DNA of 33,465 bases from an uncultured Collinsella sp. GTDB lineage: Bacteria; Actinomycetota; Coriobacteriia; Coriobacteriales; Coriobacteriaceae. Positions within the stretch are counted from its first letter, which is position 1, and each line of letters starts with the position of its first letter. Of this stretch, positions 7,242-13,763 are shown piece by piece. The notes beneath the pieces were generated by a model. That model was not told where the DNA came from, searched no databases, and saw nothing but the letters and a program-made list of their open reading frames with translations. Made by a program: the position numbers and the translations under genes. The DNA lies in NCBI GenBank assembly GCA_900540935.1, contig UQHW01000024.1, forward strand, positions 1 to 33,465. The letters run 5' to 3'.

Positions 7242-8168
7242 ATGCATTCTCCCCAACAGTGCGATGCGCAGCGCCAGCCGGTATGCAGCCGTCGCATCTT
7301 TTTGGGTAGCGCTCTCGCTGCGAGCGCTTCCGTCGTCGCCGGCGCGCTCGCCGGCTGTCAGCGCCCGTCCACGCTCAAGGTGGTTCAGCCCACGACGGGC
7401 GGTGGTCGCGACGACCTGTCCGATTCCGTGATCGGCAAGGATAAGATCCGCATCGGCATGGAGGCGGCCTACGCCCCGTACAACTGGCAGGTTTCCGAAG
7501 CCAGTGAGTTCACCATCCCCATCGACAACGTGCAGGGCGCCTATGCCGATGGCTACGACGTGCAGATCGCCAAGATCGTCTGCAAGGCCCTCGGTGGCGA
7601 GCCCGTTGCCGTCAAGCAGAGCTTCTCGGGCCTTATCGATTCGCTCAACAACGGCCAGATCGACCTCATCATCGCCGGTATGAGCGCCACGCCCGAGCGC
7701 GAGGAGTCGGTCGGCTTCTCCGACCCGTACTTCATTGGCTACTTTGGCCTGTTCGTAAAAGAGGGCTCGCCCTACCAAAATGCGACCAAGCTCAGCGACT
7801 TTAGCGGCGCAACGGTCCTCGGCCAAAAGGACACCATGCTCGATACCGTCATCGACGAGATCCCGGGCGTTGTCCACAAGAACCCGGTCGATTCGGTCCC
7901 CACGGTGTTTTCGAACCTGCTGCAGGGCACCTGCGACGCCGTGACCTACAATACCGAGAACGAGAAGGGCTATATGGCCCAAAACCCGGGTATCGTGCCG
8001 ATTCGATTTGCCGAGGGCGAGGGCTTTAAGCAGGAAGTCACGGCAAACGTCGGCTGCCGCAAGGGCTCGGACAAGCTGCTTAAGCTCATCGACAAGACAC
8101 TCAAGGGCATTAGCCAAGAGGAGCGCGACCAAATGTGGGACGCGTGCCTCGACCGTCAGCCGGCATAG
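7242..8168 (+). CDS. Amino acid ABC transporter substrate-binding lipoprotein
   Basis: The 308-residue protein has a signal peptide with a twin-arginine-like SRRIFLG motif (residues 16-22), a hydrophobic stretch and the lipobox LAGC with the lipidated Cys at 39. It is therefore probably an exported lipoprotein, perhaps by the Tat route. The mature part has the family 3 periplasmic-binding fold: KIRIGMEAAYAPYNW, GYDVQIAKIVCKALG, GQIDLIIAGMSATPEREESVGFSD. This family binds polar amino acids or opines for import. The ATG follows GGAAGG with a 6-base spacer. The gene heads a three-gene importer operon; the permease begins 9 bp after its stop. The exact ligand is not predictable. Confidence 0.92.
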   Translation: MHSPQQCDAQRQPVCSRRIFLGSALAASASVVAGALAGCQRPSTLKVVQPTTGGGRDDLSDSVIGKDKIRIGMEAAYAPYNWQVSEASEFTIPIDNVQGAYADGYDVQIAKIVCKALGGEPVAVKQSFSGLIDSLNNGQIDLIIAGMSATPEREESVGFSDPYFIGYFGLFVKEGSPYQNATKLSDFSGATVLGQKDTMLDTVIDEIPGVVHKNPVDSVPTVFSNLLQGTCDAVTYNTENEKGYMAQNPGIVPIRFAEGEGFKQEVTANVGCRKGSDKLLKLIDKTLKGISQEERDQMWDACLDRQPA

Positions 8169-8177
8169 GGAGGCAGC

Positions 8178-9326
8178 ATGAAAACCATCAATCGCCTGGC
8201 CTCCTTTATCAAGGCCGACCACCGTTATGTATACCTGGGCACGAGCGTCATCGCGGCGCTCGGCCTGGCGTTTAGCCAGCGCAACCCCACGCCGATGAGT
8301 TTCTTGGCGCCTACGGGCGTGTTCCAAGACTGCCTCTGGGCAATCCTTTGGGCCTGGCTCGTCGTGTCGGCGGCGGCGCTGGTCACCAAGCTCATGCACT
8401 GGAACGACTATCGCGAAAAGTCGCCGTTCGCATCCGAGCGCTGCCGTCGTGGCGCACGCCTGGGCAGCTACGTCGTGGTCGCCATCGCGGCAGTTTTCTT
8501 TATCGACCGCTGCGTCATGTCGTTTATCGACCTGGTGCAGGTGAGCATTGTCTCGGATTCCAACCCCAGCGACTTTTTGTCGAGCCTGGTCTACATGACC
8601 TACAAGAGCGGGGACTTCTTCATTCGCGGTATCGAGATCACCATCGCGCTTGCCACCTTCGGCACCGTCATCGCATTCTTCCTGGCGCTGCTCTTCGTGT
8701 TCCTACGCATTCAGACGTTCGACCGCGTGGATAACGACCTGGTGCGCTTCTTTAAGAGTATCGGCCGCGGCTTTGCGACCGTCTACTCCACCATCGTGCG
8801 CGGCACGCCCATGATGGTCCAGGGCCTGCTTATCTATTACGCGGGCTTCACCGTTTTGCGCGGCATGGGCTTCGAGACCGCCCAGGCCAACCAGATCTGG
8901 AGCACCTTCACCGCCGGCCTCGTCACCATCTCGCTCAACTCCACCGCCTACATGATGGAGGTCCTGCGCGGCGGCATCGAGTCCATCGATCCCGGCCAGG
9001 CCGAGGCAGCACGCTCGCTGGGCCTGTCGCAGTGGCAAGCTATGCGCAAAGTCGTGTTCCCCCAGGGCATTAAAAACGCGATTCCGGCGCTCACCAACGA
9101 GCTCATCATCAACATCAAGGATTCGTCGGTGCTCTCGGTCATCGGCGTGTTTGACCTCATGTACGCCACCACCACCGTCGCCGGCGTGTACTACCGCCAG
9201 ATGGAGGTCTACTGCGTGGCGCTCGTGGTCTACCTGATCCTGACGCTCGTGGCGAGCCGCCTGCTCGAGGCCTTTGGCAAAAAGCTTGGCGCCGAGGCTC
9301 CGGTCACGCTGCCCAGCTCCAACTAG
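8178..9326 (+). CDS. Amino acid ABC transporter permease
   Basis: The 382-residue inner-membrane protein has three extra hydrophobic segments in its first 120 residues, followed by a HisM/GlnP-type permease core. The core includes FIRGIEITIALATFGTVIAFF, RGTPMMVQGLLIYY and the EAA loop EAARSLGLSQWQAMRKVVFP (about 277-296), which contacts the ATPase. Typical permeases of this group are 220-250 residues, so the N-terminal extension of about 130 residues is notable, although related extended forms exist. ATG 8178 has GGGAGGC just upstream. It probably forms a homodimer served by the next gene's ATPase. Confidence 0.92.
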   Translation: MKTINRLASFIKADHRYVYLGTSVIAALGLAFSQRNPTPMSFLAPTGVFQDCLWAILWAWLVVSAAALVTKLMHWNDYREKSPFASERCRRGARLGSYVVVAIAAVFFIDRCVMSFIDLVQVSIVSDSNPSDFLSSLVYMTYKSGDFFIRGIEITIALATFGTVIAFFLALLFVFLRIQTFDRVDNDLVRFFKSIGRGFATVYSTIVRGTPMMVQGLLIYYAGFTVLRGMGFETAQANQIWSTFTAGLVTISLNSTAYMMEVLRGGIESIDPGQAEAARSLGLSQWQAMRKVVFPQGIKNAIPALTNELIINIKDSSVLSVIGVFDLMYATTTVAGVYYRQMEVYCVALVVYLILTLVASRLLEAFGKKLGAEAPVTLPSSN

Positions 9327-9348
9327 GCTCAAGACGAGGAGAATCATC

Positions 9349-10134
9349 ATGGCAGATACCGCCACTACCGGCACCGCGGCCGCCGCACAGACCAATGAGC
9401 CGCTCATCCGCGTCGAGGGCCTGCGCAAGAGCTTCGGCTCGCTCGAGGTGCTCAAGGGCATCGACCTGTCCGTTAACCCCGGCGAGGTCGTCACCATTAT
9501 CGGCGCCTCAGGCTCGGGTAAGTCGACCTTCCTGCGCTGCCTCAACCTGCTCGAGACCCCGGACGCGGGCCACATCTGGTTCCACGGCCAGGACCTCACG
9601 GCCGAGCGCTGCAACATCAACAAGCTGCGTGAGGACATCGGCATGGTGTTCCAGGGCTTTAACCTGTTCAACAACATGGACGTGCTCGACAACTGCACGC
9701 TCGCGCCCGTCACGCTCAAAAAGATGAGCAAGGCCGAGGCCGAGAAGGTCGCGATGGAGCATCTGACGAGCGTGGGGCTCGAGAAGTTCGCGCACGCCGC
9801 CGTGGGTCGCCTGTCCGGTGGTCAAAAACAGCGCGTGGCCATCGCTCGTGCCCTATGTATGAATCCGCAGATCATGCTGTTCGACGAGCCGACCTCCGCA
9901 CTCGACCCCGAGATCGTGGGAGAGGTGCTCGAGGTCATGCGCAAACTTGCTGCCGACGGCATGACCATGGTCGTCGTCACGCACGAGATGGCCTTTGCCC
10001 GCACCGTGTCCGATCGCGTGGTCTTTATGGACAAGGGCGTAGTGCTCGAGGACGCCGCGCCGGCAGAGCTCTTTGGCAACCCCAAGCACCAGCGTACCCG
10101 CGAGTTCCTCTCGCGTTATCTCGAGGACAAATAG
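9349..10134 (+). CDS. Amino acid ABC transporter ATP-binding protein
   Basis: The 261-residue cytoplasmic ATPase is of the GlnQ/HisP type. It shows Walker A GASGSGKST (52-60), Q-loop MVFQGFNLFNN, signature LSGGQKQR near 155, Walker B IMLFDEPTSALD and the switch His in VVVTHEM. Dimers of this protein drive amino acid import through the permease encoded upstream. The start at 9349 has GAGGAGAA 5-12 bases before it; an alternative in-frame ATG at 9274 lies inside the permease gene and would add an odd basic extension. The first 15 residues are Ala/Thr-rich and probably disordered. A hairpin with a short T-rich tail follows at 10159. Confidence 0.94.
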   Translation: MADTATTGTAAAAQTNEPLIRVEGLRKSFGSLEVLKGIDLSVNPGEVVTIIGASGSGKSTFLRCLNLLETPDAGHIWFHGQDLTAERCNINKLREDIGMVFQGFNLFNNMDVLDNCTLAPVTLKKMSKAEAEKVAMEHLTSVGLEKFAHAAVGRLSGGQKQRVAIARALCMNPQIMLFDEPTSALDPEIVGEVLEVMRKLAADGMTMVVVTHEMAFARTVSDRVVFMDKGVVLEDAAPAELFGNPKHQRTREFLSRYLEDK

Positions 10135-10158
10135 CCAACCGCAAGCGCTTATGTGGCA

Positions 10159-10190
10159 GGGCCGCTCCGGTGGGGCGGCCCTTGTCGTTA
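10159..10190 (+). terminator. Probable terminator of the ABC importer operon
   Basis: GGGCCGC (10159-10165) pairs with GCGGCCC (10175-10181), followed by TTGTCGTT. The stem is GC-rich and the tail has interrupted Ts, so termination may be incomplete, allowing some read-through into the peptidase gene. Confidence 0.55.
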
Positions 10191-10206
10191 CAATCGAAAG
10201 GATGTC

Positions 10207-11622
10207 ATGGCCGAGGTTTGGCGCTTCTTTGCGCATGAGGATGATTTTGCCGATCTGGACGAGGCTGGTGCGTGCGAGCGCCTGGGCCGCGTGCTGTCGT
10301 TCCCGACCATCTCGAGTATGGATGCCGAGGCAGTGGACTGGCAGCCGTTCGACGACCTGCGCGCCTATATGCAGCGGGCCTGGCCGCACGTATTTACAGC
10401 GGGTAAGGTCGAGCTCATCGATCATTCGTTGCTGGTGACGCTTTCCGGCTCCGACCCCGCACTCAAGCCCGTTGTGCTCATGGGTCACATGGACGTGGTC
10501 CCCGTGGTGCCGGGTACCGAGGACGACTGGACGTACGCCCCCTTTAGCGGGCATGTAGACGACACCTACATTTGGGGTCGCGGCGCCATCGATATGAAAG
10601 ACCAGGTCGCAGGCATTCTCGAGGCTGTCGAGTATGCGCTGGCGCACGGTTGGCAGCACGAGCGCACGCTGCTCCTGGCCTTTGGCCAGGACGAGGAGAC
10701 TACGCAGTACGGCGCAGACGCCATCGGCCGCGTGCTCGAGGAGCGCGGCATTGAGCTTGAGTACCTGATCGACGAGGGCGACTACCGCATCGTTCCGGCT
10801 GCCGAGTACAGCGCGGGCGAGGGTTGGCTCATGCACGCCGACCTCGCGGAGAAGGGCTATGCCGATATCGTGTTGAGGACGCGTAGCGAGGGCGGGCATT
10901 CCTCCAACCCCTACGGCGGCACATCGCTCGAGGTGCTCAGCCGTGCTATCACCGCAATCTGCGATATCGAGTGGCCGACGCGCGTGACCGATTTACTTGC
11001 CGCACAGCTCGTCGAGCTGGGGCTCTACACGGCGGATGAAATTGCCGCCAACGGGGGCGCCATTGTCCGCGATTGCCTCGCCAGCAAGAAGCTCTATCCG
11101 CTGGTGACGACCACCTGCGCGCCCACGCAGATCGAGGGTGGCAGCGCCGGCGCCAACGTAATGCCGCAGGATATGTGGGCCAACATCAACTTCCGTATGC
11201 TCGAGGGCACGAGCGTGGCCGACGTTGTGGTGCGTTGCCGTGAGGCGGTTGCTGGGGCGGACCTTGCCGGTCGTGTCGAAGTGGAGCTGGGCCCCGGCAG
11301 CTCCGAACCCTCGCCGTCCCCGCGCATCGGTGGTCCCGGCCTCGAGGCGGTTCGCTCCATCGCCGCCCGCTATTTCCGTAATCCAAAGGGGACGGAGGAA
11401 AACGGATCATTCGAGCCAGTGGCAATTGTGCCCTCGACCGTGATCGGTGCGACCGACGCTGCCAACTACCAACAAATTTGCCCTGAGTGCATTCGCTTCT
11501 CGGCCTTTGTGGTTGATGACGACGAGTGTGATCGCGGCGTCCACGGCACCAACGAGCGCATCACCCGCCGCGCCTACCTCCAGGGCATCCGCTTTCTCGT
11601 CGCTCTACTCCAAACGCTCTAG
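10207..11622 (+). CDS. M20 family metallopeptidase (carboxypeptidase S / dipeptidase-like)
   Basis: The 471-residue enzyme has the M20 dizinc motifs: MGHMDVVPV with metal His94 and catalytic-side Asp96, WGRGAIDMKDQ with bridging Asp129, and FGQDEETT with the Glu163/Glu164 pair. It also has EGGHSSNPYGGTS in the dimerisation domain and a final metal His in VHGTNERI. Length and HMDVVPV favour the Yscs/PM20D1-like carboxypeptidase subgroup, which releases amino acids from peptides or N-acyl amino acids. ATG 10207 has AAAGGA 5-10 bases upstream; an earlier in-frame ATG at 10153 lies in the terminator. Position after an amino acid importer suggests a shared nutritional role, but this is inference. 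Confidence 0.9.
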   Translation: MAEVWRFFAHEDDFADLDEAGACERLGRVLSFPTISSMDAEAVDWQPFDDLRAYMQRAWPHVFTAGKVELIDHSLLVTLSGSDPALKPVVLMGHMDVVPVVPGTEDDWTYAPFSGHVDDTYIWGRGAIDMKDQVAGILEAVEYALAHGWQHERTLLLAFGQDEETTQYGADAIGRVLEERGIELEYLIDEGDYRIVPAAEYSAGEGWLMHADLAEKGYADIVLRTRSEGGHSSNPYGGTSLEVLSRAITAICDIEWPTRVTDLLAAQLVELGLYTADEIAANGGAIVRDCLASKKLYPLVTTTCAPTQIEGGSAGANVMPQDMWANINFRMLEGTSVADVVVRCREAVAGADLAGRVEVELGPGSSEPSPSPRIGGPGLEAVRSIAARYFRNPKGTEENGSFEPVAIVPSTVIGATDAANYQQICPECIRFSAFVVDDDECDRGVHGTNERITRRAYLQGIRFLVALLQTL

Positions 11623-11637
11623 CCAAAAAGCAAGCTC

Positions 11638-11670
11638 TTGGTGCAATGGGGTCAGGTTTGTTTGCACCAA
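11638..11670. repeat. Palindromic intergenic repeat P4
   Basis: 33-bp inverted repeat: arms TTGGTGCAA (11638-11646) and TTGCACCAA (11662-11670) with centre TGGGGTCAGGTTTGT. The total length equals that of P1, and the centre has a similar GGGG(T)CAG core, although the arms are different. Confidence 0.7.
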
Positions 11671-11763
11671 TCATTCCGTGCGGGTTATATGCAGGTTTGC
11701 CTGGGCACGCTATCATGTTTGGGTTAGACCGCAACTATGTACCCCATACGCGAAGGGATGCGC

Positions 11764-11790
11764 ATGTATCTGAAGATCGACATGTTCTAG
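11764..11790 (+). promoter_or_regulatory. Possible short leader ORF before prfA ending in UAG
   Basis: An 8-codon frame, MYLKIDMF, starts at ATG 11764 with GAAGGG six bases upstream and stops at TAG 11788-11790, 81 bp before prfA. Because prfA encodes the factor that reads UAG, a UAG-terminated leader could in principle report RF1 activity. The evidence is only the ribosome site and the stop codon; chance is quite possible. A -10-like TATCAT is at 11711-11716. Confidence 0.2.
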
Positions 11791-11871
11791 CCGGGCTTAC
11801 CCCCGCAGCGGCGCCGTGCGCCCCATCAATTCTGCCGATTTTCACCTTCACGCATATAAAGGAGTCCCGCC

Positions 11872-12939
11872 ATGCGCGACAAGCTCGAAAAGATTATCAA
11901 GGCCTACGAGGAGCTCGAGAAGAAGCTTTCCGACCCGGCCGTCGCCTCCGATATCAAGGAGTTTACGCGTCTCAACAAGGAGTACGCGCACCAGTCCGAC
12001 CTCATTGCCGCCTCGCGCGAGTACATCGGCGCGCTCGATGACATCGAGGCTGCCAAGGAAATGCTGCACGATACCACCGATGCCGATGAGAAGGAGATGC
12101 TCCAGATGGACATCTCCGAGAACGAGGCCAAGCTTCCCCAGCTCGAGGAAGACATTAAGTACATGCTCATCCCGAGCGACCCCAACGACGACAAGAACAC
12201 CATCGTCGAGATCCGTTCCGCCGCCGGTGGCGACGAGGCAGCCATCTTTGCCGGCGATCTGTACAAGATGTACCAGCGCTTCTGCGAGTCGCGCGGTTGG
12301 AAGACCACCGTGCTCGACTCCAGCCCCAGCGAGGCCGGCGGCTTTAAGTCCATCGAGTTCAAGGTCGAGGGCGACCGCGTCTACTCCGTCATGAAGTTCG
12401 AGTCCGGCGTGCACCGTGTCCAGCGCGTTCCCAAGACCGAGTCCCAGGGCCGTATCCAGACCTCCACGGCAACCGTCGCCGTGCTTCCCGAGGCCGAGGA
12501 GATCGACGTCCAGATCAACCAGTCCGACCTGCGCATCGATACCTACTGTGCCTCCGGCCCTGGCGGTCAGTGCGTTAACACCACCTACTCCGCCGTGCGC
12601 ATCACCCACCTGCCCACCAACACCGTGGTGCAGTCGCAGGAGCAGCGTTCCCAGATCCAGAACCGCGAGGTCTGCATGCAGATGCTGCGTGCCCGTCTGT
12701 ACGAGATGGAACTCGAGAAGCAGCAGGCCGAGCTCGGCGCCGAGCGCCAGAGCCAGATTGGCCACGGCAACCGTTCCGAGAAGATCCGTACGTACAACCA
12801 GCCCCAGGACCGCGTGACCGATCACCGTATCGGTTTTAACTCCACCTACAACGGCGTCCTTCTGGGCGATCAGCTCGGCACTGTCATCGAGGCACTTGCC
12901 GCCGCCGAGCGAGCCGAGAAGCTGGCACAGGCAGTTTAG
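11872..12939 (+). CDS. prfA: Peptide chain release factor 1
   Basis: The 355-residue protein recognises UAA and UAG stop codons and triggers peptide release on the ribosome. The codon-reading PxT tripeptide is PKT (187-189) in HRVQRVPKTESQGRI, which marks RF1 rather than RF2 (SPF). The catalytic GGQ is at 231-233 in SGPGGQCVNTTYSAVR. The residue after GGQ is Cys; many bacteria have His there, and I recall Ser in other actinobacteria, so this is a mild variation. ATG 11872 follows AAAGGAG. The Gln of GGQ is the known target of PrmC, whose gene is the next one downstream. Confidence 0.97.
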   Translation: MRDKLEKIIKAYEELEKKLSDPAVASDIKEFTRLNKEYAHQSDLIAASREYIGALDDIEAAKEMLHDTTDADEKEMLQMDISENEAKLPQLEEDIKYMLIPSDPNDDKNTIVEIRSAAGGDEAAIFAGDLYKMYQRFCESRGWKTTVLDSSPSEAGGFKSIEFKVEGDRVYSVMKFESGVHRVQRVPKTESQGRIQTSTATVAVLPEAEEIDVQINQSDLRIDTYCASGPGGQCVNTTYSAVRITHLPTNTVVQSQEQRSQIQNREVCMQMLRARLYEMELEKQQAELGAERQSQIGHGNRSEKIRTYNQPQDRVTDHRIGFNSTYNGVLLGDQLGTVIEALAAAERAEKLAQAV

Positions 12940-12967
12940 GTTACGGCGTTTTACCAAACGCCGTAAC
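12940..12967 (+). repeat. Isolated hairpin module after prfA
   Basis: GTTACGGCGTTT (12940-12951) and AAACGCCGTAAC (12956-12967) form a perfect 12-bp stem with loop TACC, starting at the first base after the prfA stop codon. The same hairpin occurs after the LCP gene (28786-28813). It is followed by CTCGACGCTGCGC, the linker of the modular element, but then breaks off. It looks like the front part of a further copy. Confidence 0.8.
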
Positions 12968-12991
12968 GGCTCGACGCTGCGCCCTTAGGTT

Positions 12992-13152
12992 CCGCCGTTC
13001 TAACGAACGGCGGACCAGCTGACGCTGCGCGCCGCCCAGAGCGACAATTTGTCATTCAAAAGGCAAGGCATGACCAGAAGGTCTATGCCTTGCCTTTTTC
13101 ATGCCAACTTGTTCGCTCTGGACGTCGCTCGCTGTCCGCTTTCTACCTGCGG
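12992..13152 (+). repeat. Modular structured intergenic element, copy B (full length)
   Basis: Order: hairpin CCGCCGTTC/GAACGGCGG (12992-13013, loop TAAC), linker GACGCTGCGCGCC, helix half CCAGAGCGA (13036-13044), terminator (13058-13099), pairing half TCGCTCTGG (13113-13121), tail with TCGCTCGCTG and ACCTGCGG. The long-range helix encloses the terminator. Copy C at 28786 keeps this design with paired base changes. Confidence 0.82.
13058..13099 (+). terminator. Intrinsic terminator inside modular element copy B
   Basis: Same hairpin as copy A: AAAAGGCAAGGCAT with GACC/AGAA/GGTC apex and ATGCCTTGCCTTTTT. It serves as the prfA terminator about 120 bp after the stop codon. Confidence 0.88.
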
Positions 13153-13164
13153 CGTTCTCTTGGG

Positions 13165-13382
13165 TAGTCATTGGGGACGTTCTTAAATGACTAGTCAAAA
13201 GGGACATTCTTGCGGCACTTGGCACTTGGGGACGCTCCTTTTGTGCCGGCAGTTGGGGACTGTCCCTAAAGGCTGGCAGATGGGGACTGTCCCTAAAGGC
13301 TGGCAGATGGGGACGGTTCTTTGTGGCTGGCTGCGAAGACTGTCCCTGACAGCTAGTCGTTTAAGAACGTCCCCAATGACTA
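13165..13382. repeat. Palindromic repeat P3, expanded copy containing an insertion
   Basis: Outer perfect 20-bp arms TAGTCATTGGGGACGTTCTT (13165-13184) and its reverse complement (13363-13382). The simple copy at 7067 has a 16-bp centre with GACTAGTC; here ACTAGTC is followed by about 160 bp of additional sequence before CTAGTCG resumes. The insertion is mostly a 27-bp tandem array. Confidence 0.8.
13221..13354. repeat. 27-bp tandem repeat array, about five units
   Basis: Units start at 13221, 13248, 13275, 13302 and 13329 (the last is 26 bp). The consensus begins GGCAGATGGGGACTGTCCCT and ends with AAAGGCT. Each unit carries a GGGGAC..GTCCC partial palindrome. Units two and three are nearly identical. 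As 27 is a multiple of 3, the array reads as a 9-residue peptide repeat in open frames on both strands; I regard these as spurious. Confidence 0.85.
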
Positions 13383-13688
13383 GGTCGGGCACATTGCTTT
13401 GTGAGTTTATTCAATCTTCTTTAATAGCAATTAAGTTGTTTACCTGCTTATATTTACTTATCATTTTTAAAAATAATGCTCGAAAAATCGTTCAAGAAGT
13501 CGCGGGGCGATTTTTGATGCGTCGCGCGTCAAGCGATGTGGCAAGTATTTGGTTAGATATTGGTCAGTTTTGGGGCAACCTTGCCAAAAGCTTGACGGAT
13601 GCAGATATGGACGTCGGCGAATGAACACTTTGAGCGAGCCCGGTGCAAAATTCTGGGCTGATTCTCGATAATCGCCTTCAATCGTCCC

Positions 13689-13715
13689 TTGCCAAGCGCT
13701 GGCCTCGCGTACAAT
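13689..13715 (+). promoter_or_regulatory. Candidate prmC promoter
   Basis: TTGCCA (13689-13694) and TACAAT (13710-13715) with a 15-bp spacer, about 50 bp before the prmC start codon. A terminator lies upstream of this point, so prmC needs its own promoter. Confidence 0.45.
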
Positions 13716-13763
13716 CTGCTCCGACATTCGTGCGCCGCCCGGCGCTTAAGAGGGGAGGACCCC

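Larger units (their letters stand above)
12940..13763. other. 824-bp gene-free region between prfA and prmC
   Basis: From left to right: an isolated hairpin module (12940-12967), modular element copy B with its terminator (12992-13152), palindrome P3 with a tandem array inside (13165-13382), an AT-rich stretch (about 13390-13560) and the prmC promoter region. Within the AT-rich part, GAAAAATCG and CGATTTTT (about 13482-13518) can form a hairpin followed by Ts. The frame 13187-13624 runs through the repeats and lacks a ribosome site, so I do not call it a gene. Its last 25 codons look protein-like and could be the remnant of a lost gene. Confidence 0.6.

Noticed and set aside
11940..12600. GGQ followed by Cys in RF1 as a sign of altered activity
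   Set aside because: The residue after GGQ varies in actinobacterial RF1, as I recall (Ser in some), and the catalytic Gln and the PKT codon-reading motif are intact.
13221..13354. Possible CRISPR array
   Set aside because: Units are contiguous 27-bp tandem copies without unique spacers, and there are no cas genes in the window.
13195..13392. A minus-strand frame with a GTVPICQPL-like 9-residue repeat
   Set aside because: It is a by-product of the 27-bp period of the DNA repeat, with no start signal.
13187..13624. A 145-codon frame through the P3/27-bp repeat region
   Set aside because: The first half is the tandem repeat read as a 9-residue unit; there is no ribosome site. Only the last part looks protein-like, so at most it is a gene remnant.
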